Source: Phycisphaerae bacterium | GTDB taxonomy: Bacteria; Planctomycetota; Phycisphaerae; Sedimentisphaerales; Anaerobacaceae | Assembly (NCBI GenBank): GCA_030619925.1 | Contig: JAUXAL010000048.1 | Coordinates: 1 to 32,238 of the forward strand | Direction: 5' to 3' | DNA: 32,238 nt | Shown: positions 7,130 to 14,942 of the stretch, piece by piece | How positions within the stretch are numbered: position 1 is the stretch's first letter | How the letters are laid out: each line of letters begins with the position of its first letter | Program-made: the position numbers and the translations under genes | The notes under the pieces: generated by a model | The model's input: only the letters and a program-made list of their open reading frames with translations | Database searches by the model: none | What the model was told of the DNA's origin: nothing

Positions 7130-7783
7130 ATGGGAGAGAATTTCGCATTTATTGAGAAAGTAGCTATTCAAATGAGAGAAAAGTTCACATTGCATGGTTT
7201 GGGCCATATTTTGGGCCTGTACTTGGACAAGCTGGAGAGGGCTTTTCAACTCGATTCCAAAGACGTAATCAAGGTCAATCAGGAAAGAGCCAGAGACTGC
7301 ATTAAGCGCGGCAGATATGATGCGGCAATCTCATTATGTCAGAAAACACTCGAACTTGATCCTGAGAATGTCGAAGCCCAATACCAGTTAGGTGTTGCCT
7401 ATATGGGCAACCAGTTAATGGAAGAAGCGATGCGTTCATTCCGAAAAGTATTGAAACTCGCTCCGAACCGTGCAGGGGCCCACTACCGGCTGGGAGTTCT
7501 CTACGACAGAACAGGAGCACTTGACAGTGCGACTACGTCGTATAAGAAAGCAATTAAGCTCGAACCCGAGCAAGCTGATTTTTATTACACGCTGGGTGTG
7601 GCTCAGGATAAAAAAGGCGAACACAAGCAGTCTATTGAATCACTCAACAAGGCAATTCAACTGGCCCCCGATGTGGACAAGTACCATTACCGTCTCGGAC
7701 TGGTTTATGACGGACAGGGCCAGCACGACAAAGCTGTGGGGGCGTTCAAGAAGGCAGTGGAGGCCGAAGAAGCAGGAGCGTAG
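7130..7783 (+). CDS. mamA: MamA-like TPR protein
   Basis: The 217-residue protein has the length of Magnetospirillum MamA. After an N-terminal helical segment (about 1-50), tandem tetratricopeptide repeats fill residues about 53-212: ARDCIKRGRYDAAISLCQKT, then AQYQLGVAYMGNQLMEEAM, AHYRLGVLYDRTGALDSAT, FYYTLGVAQDKKGEHKQSI and YHYRLGLVYDGQGQHDKAV. MamA self-assembles through its TPRs and coats the cytosolic side of the magnetosome as a protein scaffold. GAAAGGAG precedes the ATG. TPR proteins are common, so the name depends on length and on the neighbouring mamQ, mamI and mamE genes. Confidence 0.85.
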   Translation: MGENFAFIEKVAIQMREKFTLHGLGHILGLYLDKLERAFQLDSKDVIKVNQERARDCIKRGRYDAAISLCQKTLELDPENVEAQYQLGVAYMGNQLMEEAMRSFRKVLKLAPNRAGAHYRLGVLYDRTGALDSATTSYKKAIKLEPEQADFYYTLGVAQDKKGEHKQSIESLNKAIQLAPDVDKYHYRLGLVYDGQGQHDKAVGAFKKAVEAEEAGA

Positions 7784-7842
7784 CAGAAGGACGTATTTCG
7801 AAAAAGGAATCCGAAATTATATCGCAAAAGGGAATATCATAG

Positions 7843-8634
7843 ATGAGCCGTATTGGTGCGATAGTAAGGAGACTATACGCAGAGGAATTAAAGCCTGCCA
7901 CCAATGCCAATAATGCAGGTAGAGCCACGGATGAAAGGCCGAGCAGGAAGAAAAGAAGGTTTACAGCTTTCAAAAAGGCTCTGGCTAACCAGCGAAAGGT
8001 AGTCTGGGGCATAAGAATTGCCGTAGTGCTGGTTGTTTTGTTCATTCTCGCTGAGGGCATTTTTCAATTCAATCGACTCACCTTGTGGCGTGTGGTTGTG
8101 ACGGCCCGCCGGGCGGACGTTGAACGCGAATTTCAGAGGAGACAGAATTTGATACCGAACCTGGTATTCGCTGTAAGTAAATACGTTGCCTACGAGCAAG
8201 GGATGTTCAAGTATGTTTCTGACGCCCGGGAAGCGTTGAAGACAATACGAAGTTCTGAAACGCCGAGAACTCAAGCAAGTAGTGTGCTGGAACAAACATT
8301 ATCCAGATTAGTAGCTTTGGCCGAGGAGTATCCGGACCTGAAGGCCACACAGTCGGTTCAAGATTTGATAAGAGAAGCAGCCAATACCGAAGACAGGATT
8401 GCCGACGCGAAAGAAAAGTATAACGAGGCCTCCGAAATTTATAATCAATATCGAACAGTATTTCCGGGAAATGTGTTCGCATTTATTTATCGGTTTAAGG
8501 AGCTTCCATTCATCGGTGTGGAAGAGGCGCTCAAAGTCCCTGTGATCGATCTGGGCATAACCGAGGTAGGGGCAGGTATAGAAGAGGACGTCAAGGTTTC
8601 TACGAAGAATCTAAACAAAACAGAAGGTGGGTAA
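7843..8634 (+). CDS. mamQ: MamQ, LemA-family magnetosome protein
   Basis: The 263-residue protein has a basic cytosolic N-terminus, a membrane segment at about 54-73 and a LemA helical domain from about 82. LemA signatures are present: RRADVEREFQRRQNLIPNLV near 89-108, YPDLKATQSVQDL, and DAKEKYNEASEIYNQYR followed by FPGNVFA. MamQ is needed for magnetosome formation in Magnetospirillum. AAAAGGGA lies about 10 nt before ATG 7843. The start overlaps no neighbour, and the 3' end is followed 4 nt later by mamI. The sequence CAGAAGGTGG at the end of mamQ also serves as the mamI ribosome site. A generic LemA protein is the alternative, made unlikely by context. Confidence 0.9.
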   Translation: MSRIGAIVRRLYAEELKPATNANNAGRATDERPSRKKRRFTAFKKALANQRKVVWGIRIAVVLVVLFILAEGIFQFNRLTLWRVVVTARRADVEREFQRRQNLIPNLVFAVSKYVAYEQGMFKYVSDAREALKTIRSSETPRTQASSVLEQTLSRLVALAEEYPDLKATQSVQDLIREAANTEDRIADAKEKYNEASEIYNQYRTVFPGNVFAFIYRFKELPFIGVEEALKVPVIDLGITEVGAGIEEDVKVSTKNLNKTEGG

Positions 8635-8638
8635 GAAA

Positions 8639-8830
8639 ATGAAATTAGGAATTATTGGTGCAGTTGCTCTGGTACTTGGGGTTTGGGTCCTGAGCTATAG
8701 CTGGTGGTTTGTGGTGGAAATTATTCAAGGTCTGGTGGCGCTCGGGCTGGTCGCAGGCGGAGCGCTGGCTATAGCCGTTGCAATAAGAAGAATATACAGA
8801 GTGAACCAAACGGCAGAGCAAGAAGAATGA
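8639..8830 (+). CDS. mamI: MamI-like small membrane protein, copy 1
   Basis: The 63-residue protein has two hydrophobic segments (about 3-20 and 28-50) flanking the conserved core SWWFVVEIIQGLVALGLV, similar to the WWW-S-VVE...G pattern of MamI. MamI is a small integral protein needed for magnetosome membrane formation in Magnetospirillum. ATG 8639 is preferred over an upstream in-frame GTG at 8627 because AAGGTGG sits 8 nt before it. The short charged tail (RVNQTAEQEE) would be exposed. The paralogue at 8966 shares the upstream CAAAACAGAAGGTGG, showing that the duplicated block included the end of mamQ. Confidence 0.75.
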   Translation: MKLGIIGAVALVLGVWVLSYSWWFVVEIIQGLVALGLVAGGALAIAVAIRRIYRVNQTAEQEE

Positions 8831-8965
8831 TTGCGCAACGTAGACAAACGTGAAATTGGAATGTGTTCTAAAATGAATTGAAAGTCGGGTGTTTTAATGT
8901 TGGGTGCGTTGCCCAATATGGTCAAAACTCCCGTGAACAGTTACCAAAACAGAAGGTGGAAAAGA

Positions 8966-9148
8966 ATGAAATTAGGAATTGGTGGTGCAGTTGCTCTTGC
9001 ACTCGGGATTTGGGCCATGGTGTATTGGTGGTGGTTTGTCGTGGAAATCATTGAAGGGCTGATAGCTCTCGGGCTGGTCGTAGGGGGAGCGCTGGCCATA
9101 GCTATTGCAATAAGAAGAACGCACAGAGCAAAAACCCCGGCGGAGTAA
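8966..9148 (+). CDS. mamI: MamI-like small membrane protein, copy 2
   Basis: The 60-residue paralogue of the 8639 gene has the core YWWWFVVEIIEGLIALGLVV followed by a Gly/Ala/Ile-rich second membrane segment and a basic tail RRTHRAKTPAE. ATG 8966 is preferred over an upstream ATG at 8897 because the ribosome-site motif AGAAGGTGG precedes it at the same distance as in copy 1 and because the homology starts there. The two copies differ mainly by conservative changes, so both are probably functional. The 135 nt between them show no other feature. Confidence 0.75.
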   Translation: MKLGIGGAVALALGIWAMVYWWWFVVEIIEGLIALGLVVGGALAIAIAIRRTHRAKTPAE

Positions 9149-9269
9149 TAAGAATGATTACTCGATGTAGTCGCAAAACTGTCTCCCATGATGGGGACCG
9201 TCAGTTGGTTGCTTTGTCTCGTGCCTGTGGCTCGGCAGGCGTGGCTCGGCAAGTTTGCAGTTTTTTCGG

Positions 9270-9302
9270 GTCCCCAAACGCGAAAAAGAGTGTTTGGGGG
9301 AC
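9270..9302. repeat. Palindromic repeat, copy A (intergenic)
   Basis: GTCCCCAAAC and GTTTGGGGGAC form a hairpin around an ACGCGAAAAAG-type loop. The same unit recurs inside the mamO-mamN gene at 15520 and 16722. The 216 nt between the second mamI and mamE hold only this element and a duplicated GTGGCTCGGCA just upstream. Confidence 0.7.
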
Positions 9303-9364
9303 TCTCAATTTGCTCGAAGGCCGGTAATTGACCCGTTAATTGGATATAAAAAGGGGGTATAGAG

Positions 9365-11746
9365 ATGGAGGAAAAAGTAGAAAACAATAGGAACCTGCTT
9401 GCAGCGTTAATCGCGTTAATTGTTCTGGTTGTTGTTGTAGTTTTCTATTGGGACCGACAGAAACAGCTTGGACTTCGGCGAACCCAGGCCGAGATTCAAG
9501 GTGAGCTTCTGGAAGAGTGGGGACCCCAGGCGCAGCCACAAGTTCAGGCGGCATTTGGAGCCCAGACTGTCGCTTTTTCCAAACAGATTTCATACAAGAA
9601 TATTATTGCCAGGATCGCTCCTTCAGTGGTGAGTGTCAACGTGGAGTCCAGTTTCATTAGTCAAGAAGGTGGACTGGCTCAAAACGTTTGGGGAGGAAGA
9701 ATGGGCGGTTGGGGAATGGGACCCGGAGGTTATCAGAACTGTCCTATTCTGCCTCAGGCGCAACAACTGGCGGCTCAAAACCAACCGGCAGATCAATCGC
9801 AGGAAGCAACAGGGATGGGACAATATGTCTGGTGGGGCAGAATGGGTGGCTTGGGGGGCAGCAGTCGTTGGTTTTGCCCTAATTGTTACACAAATGTACC
9901 TTGTCGAAGAGGTATAGCTGCATCAGGGTCAAACTGTCCAAGCTGCGGAATACGAATGATGCATGGATGCACACCATGGGCATGCCCTCTCGGGGCTCAG
10001 AGTCAACCACCGGCGGCTCAAAACCAACCGGCAGACCAATCGCAGGAAGCATCAGGATTTGGACAATATGTCTGGGGGGGGCGAATGGGCGGCTGGGCGC
10101 TGGGTCCCGGAGGTAATCTGGTCTGCCCGAGCTGCGGTACGAAAGTTCCTCACCAAATAGGTGTACCCGCTTACACGGTCAGCTGCCCGGGTTGCGGAAC
10201 ACAAATGATGCGTGAAGGGGCACCCAGATACTATCCTGTCCCGGGTCAAGTGCAGCAACTGGCGGCTCAGCAACAAGACCAGCAATTCCAGGCACTGGGC
10301 CGGGGTGGTTCGGGAGTAATCGTCAACAGTCGCGGCTATGTCCTGACCAATCACCACGTAGTCCACGGAGCGAGAAATATCACCGTTACACTGTCTTCGG
10401 GTCAAATCACCAAGACTTATCCTGCACAACTGATTGATGAGGCACCTGATGTGGATTTTGCCATAGTGAAAATACTTGCGAACGGAAACGAGCAATTTAC
10501 TCCCGCCCTGATCGGCAACTCCAGTGAAGTGTCCGTCGGAGACGAAGTATTGGCTATCGGCAGTCCTTTCGGACTACAACAAACCGTAACGTCCGGCATC
10601 GTGAGCAATACGCAGCGCACCCTGACTGTAGGCAACCAGAAGTTCACCAATTTTATCCAAACTGACGCACCAACCAATCCCGGCTCCAGCGGGGGCCCGC
10701 TGGTCAATGTAAATGGTGAGGTTATCGGTATCAATACGGCTATCTATTCCCCCACTCAAGGTTTTAGTGGAATCGGTTTCGCCAGTCCGATTAACCCGGC
10801 AAAGGCAGCGTTTCCTGAGTTCATAGAGACTGCGCCGAGTGTAGTTCGCGGCTTGAGGGAAAACTTGCCGAATTGGGCTCGCGGTCAATTAAGACCGGCA
10901 GGGACCCTGCGGAGCGGGAACCCGGCACAAGTCCAGCGAGGGTTAGGGCTTTATCCATGGTGTCCACCGGGTGGACAGCTACGACAAGCAGCAAATACAC
11001 AAAGCCAACCCTGGTTGGGAATACGTGTACGTGGTGTGGATCAGGAAATCAAACGCTTTGTTGGTTTGCCTATGTCTCGTGGCGTCCTTGTCATGGAAGT
11101 ATTTGATAATTCCCCCTGCCGGACAGCCGGCTTGCAAAAAGGAGATGTCATCGTTCGGGTCGACGGCCGAAGCGTCAAAGATGATACAATGCTTGAGGCT
11201 CTGTTGGTCAAGAAACGGGTCGGGGATACAATGAAGCTGACGATATACCGTGACGGTAAAAAGATGAGTCTTAGGCCCAGGTTAGCCGTAAGACCCGTCG
11301 GCCTCCAAGGCCCGCAGGCAGCTTTTTGGGGAGAATGGCCGAAGCCCCAGGGAGCGGTGCTTAAAGGCCAGGCTGTGGCATTGGCGCAGCAGCCCTTTAA
11401 TCCCCAGAACGTCAGGCCGCCGGGATTGACCGGCGTGCTGCAAGGAGGTGAGGTTGAAACCGGTGCAATAGAAGCGTTGGGAATGGAACTTGGGGAGCTG
11501 TCGCCTGAATTAGCCCTGGCTTACGGTGTTCCCAAAGGAGTAACGGGTTTGCTTGTCGCTGAAAGCGCTGCTCCAGCCACGGCCGCAGGACTTTTGGCGA
11601 ATGATGTGATTGAAGCAGTCAATGGCCAACGAGTCGAAACCATTGCTGATTTCATAAAGGTGATGAACAAAGCTGACTTAAAGAGAGGAATATCTCTGGA
11701 TGTTTATCGCCAGGGACAACGGTTTAATCTGACGATGAGAGGTTAA
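9365..11746 (+). CDS. mamE: MamE-like HtrA protease with inserted CPxC modules
   Basis: The 793-residue protein has an N-terminal membrane anchor (about 11-28), a trypsin-like HtrA domain and two PDZ domains (about 549-640 and 688-793). The catalytic triad is intact: His331 (TNHHVV), Asp364 (VDFAIV) and Ser442 (NPGSSGG). Between the first strand (IAPSVVSVNV, 84-93) and the strand GSGVIV (315-320) sits an insert of about 215 residues containing three copies of QYVWGGRMGGW and four CPxC motifs (171, 191, 254, 274), but no CXXCH. Magnetospirillum MamE is a protease that processes biomineralisation proteins and carries two CXXCH haem motifs between protease and PDZ domains; here those are absent. 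GAGATGGAGG-type sequence around ATG 9365 leaves the start moderately supported. Confidence 0.9.
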   Translation: MEEKVENNRNLLAALIALIVLVVVVVFYWDRQKQLGLRRTQAEIQGELLEEWGPQAQPQVQAAFGAQTVAFSKQISYKNIIARIAPSVVSVNVESSFISQEGGLAQNVWGGRMGGWGMGPGGYQNCPILPQAQQLAAQNQPADQSQEATGMGQYVWWGRMGGLGGSSRWFCPNCYTNVPCRRGIAASGSNCPSCGIRMMHGCTPWACPLGAQSQPPAAQNQPADQSQEASGFGQYVWGGRMGGWALGPGGNLVCPSCGTKVPHQIGVPAYTVSCPGCGTQMMREGAPRYYPVPGQVQQLAAQQQDQQFQALGRGGSGVIVNSRGYVLTNHHVVHGARNITVTLSSGQITKTYPAQLIDEAPDVDFAIVKILANGNEQFTPALIGNSSEVSVGDEVLAIGSPFGLQQTVTSGIVSNTQRTLTVGNQKFTNFIQTDAPTNPGSSGGPLVNVNGEVIGINTAIYSPTQGFSGIGFASPINPAKAAFPEFIETAPSVVRGLRENLPNWARGQLRPAGTLRSGNPAQVQRGLGLYPWCPPGGQLRQAANTQSQPWLGIRVRGVDQEIKRFVGLPMSRGVLVMEVFDNSPCRTAGLQKGDVIVRVDGRSVKDDTMLEALLVKKRVGDTMKLTIYRDGKKMSLRPRLAVRPVGLQGPQAAFWGEWPKPQGAVLKGQAVALAQQPFNPQNVRPPGLTGVLQGGEVETGAIEALGMELGELSPELALAYGVPKGVTGLLVAESAAPATAAGLLANDVIEAVNGQRVETIADFIKVMNKADLKRGISLDVYRQGQRFNLTMRG
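9683..10250 (+). repeat. Internal repeats of mamE encoding CPxC modules
   Basis: A 243-bp (81-codon) unit is recognisable from the near-identical starts at 9769 and 10012 (GGCGGCTCAAAACCAACCGG). It encodes QNQPADQSQEA, VWGGRMGGW and paired CPxC motifs. An earlier partial unit lacks the cysteines. The near-identity at DNA level suggests a fairly recent duplication. Confidence 0.75.
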
Positions 11747-11763
11747 GACAATAGGTTAGGAAC

Positions 11764-13824
11764 GTGACGAACAAGACAGACGAAACATGTGCTCGCAAAA
11801 TGCTGTCGCCGTGGGTCGCCGGAATAGTAATTCTGGTTTGTGTCACAATCGCCCTGACTTGTTATTACGCCGACGACATACGACAAGCCCAAAGGACCAG
11901 GGGACCAATGCAGATCAGAGTTTTGCCAAGTTTTGGGCAACCGGTTCGAGCGGCAACACAAGCTGCAAACCCCGCGGCCAGACCGGCTGTTTTTGTTCCT
12001 CCGTGGCATGGGAAACAGAACCCCGACTCGATAACCGGTGCTACCCCGAGAGCGATGTCCTTCAATCAGGCTATTGGAATTGTTTCTCCGTCAGTGGTAG
12101 GTATCAATACCTCCGGGGCCCAGGAACAGGGCGCTTCGGGCATCATTGTGCATCGTCAGGGATATATCCTTACTAACTATCACGTCGTCAAAGGAGCAAA
12201 GAATATCGTCGTTACGCTTACCTATGACCAATTGATTAAGTCCTACGCGGCGGAAATAATCGACATCAGACCGGAACTGGATTTGGCCATTATAAAGGTA
12301 AACTCAACCGGCAAAGAGGTTTTAGCGCCTGCACCACTGGGGGATTCGGACAGGATATATATTGGACAGCAGGTTGTGGCAATAGGCAATCCTTTTGGCC
12401 TGGCGCAGAGCGCCTCGTCAGGAATCATCAGCAATCCGCAGCGGACCCTTACGGCGGGCAATAAAGTCTTTGAGGGGCTGATTCAAACCGATGCTTCAAT
12501 TAATCCCGGTTCCAGCGGCGGTGCATTGGTTAATGCAAAGGCCGAGGTGATCGGTATCAATACCGCGATCTATTCGCCAACTACGGCTTTCAGCGGGATC
12601 GGATTTGCCGTTCCGATCAATCACGCAAAGCAAGTTTTCCGGGATTTCATAGAAATAGTCCAATCGCCTTTATCCAAGGCACATGCACAAGCCGCTGGAG
12701 GGAATGTGAATCAAATCAAGCTTCCCACCATAGGAGCTAATCTGCAAATGATGGCTGCCCTGCGTGGCGTTCGAAAGTGCTGGCTGGGGATTGCCGCCTA
12801 TCCGGTAGACAACCTCGTATCGAGAGAATTCGATCTGCCTGTCCACCACGGCGTGTTGGTGAATCGTGTTTTTGATAATTCTCCTGCGGCAAAAGTGGGA
12901 CTGCTCAGAGGCGATATGATTTACCGGGTCAACGACAGAAGGATAAGAGATGCAAAAATGTTCTGGTCGTACCTGGCGGGCGCCAAAGCAGGAGATGAGG
13001 TAAAGATTACTTTGTTCAGGAGGGGCAAAAAGAGGACTTTTATTCTTAAACTGGAGCCCGAGCCGACCAACGTTCGTTCCCTTCTTTCCAAGGCGCCTCA
13101 AGGGACGCTGGCCTTTCAGACCGTTGCGGTCGCGACGGCACCGACCGGAACATTGCCCTCGCCCCGCGAGCAGAACGCCGCAGGAAAGAAGTTTATCGAA
13201 GGGCACTGGCTGGGGCTGGAGGTAATCCCGCTGATTGCGGAACTGGCCACCGAATATCAGGTTCCGAAAGGGCAAGCCGGAGTGCTGGTTGACGAGGTTA
13301 CGCTCGAATCCGCCGAGTCCGGCATCCTGGCCGGGGATATGGTCCAGTCCATCAACGGTTTTCCTACGCCTGATCTGGAGGCATTTTTTCGGGCTACGCA
13401 GCGCGTGCAGGAAAAAGAACGGGCCCAGGTGGGAATCAGCCGTCGGGGTAGCAAGATGACATTTGTTATGACGGCCCGGAACACGAGCACGCTGGGCTTC
13501 GCTCAAATGGAGGCGGCGCAGCCGATCCAGCCGGGGGCCCTACCCCCGCATCGCTCTCGAGGACGTGCATGCACCTACTGCCACATTTTCATGCAGACCG
13601 GAGGCCAACTGCCCACAGACGCGGGCGACATACTTCCTAATCCGCCGCCCATAACAAAAAACGCAAAGGCCTCTCATCGTTACCGTGGCCGGTGCGCTAC
13701 CTGTCATACTATACTGCCCACAGATGCGGGCGGCATACTTCCTACTCCGCCGGTCATAACAAAAATTGCAAAGGCCCCTCATAGTTACCGTGGTCAGTGC
13801 GCTAACTGTCATACTATCAGGTAA
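11764..13824 (+). CDS. Second MamE-like protease with three C-terminal magnetochrome motifs
   Basis: The 686-residue protein has a membrane anchor (about 17-34), a trypsin-like domain with intact His140, Asp173 and Ser251, PDZ domains at about 338-430 and 480-572, and then three magnetochrome motifs: PHRSRG-RACTYCH (603-607), HRYRGRCATCH (644-648) and PHSYRGQCANCH (679-683). Magnetochromes are c-type haem motifs unique to magnetosome proteins (MamE, MamP, MamT, MamX) and are thought to act in iron redox control. Here they lie after the PDZ domains, whereas Magnetospirillum MamE has them before. The start is GTG 11764 behind AGGTTAGGAAC, 18 nt after mamE. The protein ends three residues after the last haem motif, and a PDZ-like segment follows out of frame. 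Confidence 0.87.
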   Translation: MTNKTDETCARKMLSPWVAGIVILVCVTIALTCYYADDIRQAQRTRGPMQIRVLPSFGQPVRAATQAANPAARPAVFVPPWHGKQNPDSITGATPRAMSFNQAIGIVSPSVVGINTSGAQEQGASGIIVHRQGYILTNYHVVKGAKNIVVTLTYDQLIKSYAAEIIDIRPELDLAIIKVNSTGKEVLAPAPLGDSDRIYIGQQVVAIGNPFGLAQSASSGIISNPQRTLTAGNKVFEGLIQTDASINPGSSGGALVNAKAEVIGINTAIYSPTTAFSGIGFAVPINHAKQVFRDFIEIVQSPLSKAHAQAAGGNVNQIKLPTIGANLQMMAALRGVRKCWLGIAAYPVDNLVSREFDLPVHHGVLVNRVFDNSPAAKVGLLRGDMIYRVNDRRIRDAKMFWSYLAGAKAGDEVKITLFRRGKKRTFILKLEPEPTNVRSLLSKAPQGTLAFQTVAVATAPTGTLPSPREQNAAGKKFIEGHWLGLEVIPLIAELATEYQVPKGQAGVLVDEVTLESAESGILAGDMVQSINGFPTPDLEAFFRATQRVQEKERAQVGISRRGSKMTFVMTARNTSTLGFAQMEAAQPIQPGALPPHRSRGRACTYCHIFMQTGGQLPTDAGDILPNPPPITKNAKASHRYRGRCATCHTILPTDAGGILPTPPVITKIAKAPHSYRGQCANCHTIR
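13609..13818 (+). repeat. 105-bp tandem repeat encoding magnetochrome motifs
   Basis: Two adjacent 105-bp units start at 13609 and 13714 (CTGCCCACAGA) and each encode 35 residues from LPTDAG to CHTI. They duplicate one haem-binding module within the gene at 11764. A more diverged first motif precedes them. Confidence 0.85.
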
Positions 13825-13840
13825 GGAATGGAAGGGCATA

Positions 13841-14041
13841 GTGGCAATTGAGGCGGGACTGATGGCAGGTGACGTGATTAAGGAGGTCAATAATAAAGAA
13901 GTGAAAGACATTAAAGCGTTCAAGGAAATAATCAAGACTGTTGATATATCCAAAGGAGTGCTGCTGGACATAGTCCGGCAGAAGCGGCCGTTCTATTTTA
14001 CTATCCGACCAACCGAACAGGACCTCGGTGCATGGCAATAA
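13841..14041 (+). CDS. Partial PDZ protein between mamE-like gene and mamB
   Basis: The 66-residue frame reads as the C-terminal two thirds of a PDZ domain: AGLMAGDVIKEVNNKEVKD, then IKAFKEIIKTVDISKGVLLDIV. The carboxylate-binding loop strand is missing. GTG 13841 is chosen because GGAAGGGC lies 5 nt upstream; a longer frame from TTG 13766 only overlaps the upstream gene. The stop overlaps the mamB ATG (14032) by 10 nt, which suggests translational coupling. Alternatively a +1 frameshift at the end of the upstream gene would append this segment to the third magnetochrome motif. Either way a PDZ module has been cut off, perhaps a remnant of a MamP-like protein. Confidence 0.55.
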   Translation: MAIEAGLMAGDVIKEVNNKEVKDIKAFKEIIKTVDISKGVLLDIVRQKRPFYFTIRPTEQDLGAWQ

Positions 14042-14940
14042 AAGTAAACGAAAAATGCAAAAGATGTGCTAACCGGGCAATGTGGGCTTGCTTCTGGGGC
14101 AACGTTTTCCTGTGTGTACTCAAGGGTATCATAGGGGTCATCAGCGGCAGTCTGGCGGTAATCGCCGATGCTGCCCATTCCGGTGCTGATGTTCTGGATT
14201 CAGTAGTGGCAATGATTGCAACACATCTTGGTAAGAAACCTCCCGATAGAACTCATCCCTATGGCCATGGCAAGATCGAGTTTGTTGCCGGAGCATTCAT
14301 CGGAACAGTGCTCCTTTGCGGTAGTGCCTGTGTTGTTGTTTCCTCGATTGGCCATTTGTTGCAAAAAGGGCCTCCCAGCCGACCACACTTCATCGCTCTG
14401 GCTGCGGCAGCCATCTCTATTGCGGTCAATGAGATGCTGTTCCGTTACGCTATCTGTGCGGGCCGGCGTGTGAACAGTGCCGCGATTGAAGCCGAGGCGT
14501 GGGATAACCGTGCCGACTGCCTGTCATCACTACCGGTCTTTTTTGGAGTATTGGGCGCCCAATTCGGATTTAGTTCACTGGACCCCTTAGCTGCACTGCT
14601 GGTCGGGATTCTTGTCGGTAAAGTCGGATTTGAATTGCTGAGCAAGAACCTTCATGGGTTGATGGACGTGCCTTTACATTCTGAAGAAATCAGCCGTATC
14701 AGAGAGCTGGTAGTCGCCGTGCCGGGCGTGAAGGGCATCGATTATCTGAGAACCCGCGGCATGGGGCGGCACTACCTTGCGGACCTGCAAATCCTGGTAA
14801 ATGCCAGGACCACTGTTGAGAAAAGTAACGCCATTGCCCGCGAGGTAAGAAGCGCCCTGCGACGAGAGATAAAACATTTAGAAGACATAACGATTGCTTG
14901 CAGGGGCCATTCCGAGAGACAAAAAGAAGAAACAAAATAG
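14032..14940 (+). CDS. mamB: MamB, cation diffusion facilitator
   Basis: The 302-residue CDF transporter has six membrane segments and a cytosolic C-terminal ferredoxin-like domain (about 215-290). It matches MamB strongly: an N-terminal CKRC, ADAAHSGADV in TM2, HPYGHGKIEF, RYAICAGRRVNSAAI, EAWDNRAD in TM5 and LHGLMDV. The metal site His49, Asp53, Asp158 and Asp162 is complete and of the MamB type. MamB is needed for magnetosome membrane formation and iron loading and forms a complex with MamM. The ATG overlaps the preceding frame by 10 nt; the next gene starts 3 nt after the stop. The C-terminal tail is short and charged (GHSERQKEETK). Confidence 0.92.
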   Translation: MAIKVNEKCKRCANRAMWACFWGNVFLCVLKGIIGVISGSLAVIADAAHSGADVLDSVVAMIATHLGKKPPDRTHPYGHGKIEFVAGAFIGTVLLCGSACVVVSSIGHLLQKGPPSRPHFIALAAAAISIAVNEMLFRYAICAGRRVNSAAIEAEAWDNRADCLSSLPVFFGVLGAQFGFSSLDPLAALLVGILVGKVGFELLSKNLHGLMDVPLHSEEISRIRELVVAVPGVKGIDYLRTRGMGRHYLADLQILVNARTTVEKSNAIAREVRSALRREIKHLEDITIACRGHSERQKEETK

Positions 14941-14942
14941 AT

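Noticed and set aside
12670-13506. 278-residue - strand frame
   Set aside because: It is antisense to the PDZ part of the second mamE-like gene and has no domain.
13766-14041. 91-residue version of the PDZ fragment starting at TTG 13766
   Set aside because: Its first 20 residues are only the other frame of the third magnetochrome motif; GTG 13841 has a proper ribosome site.
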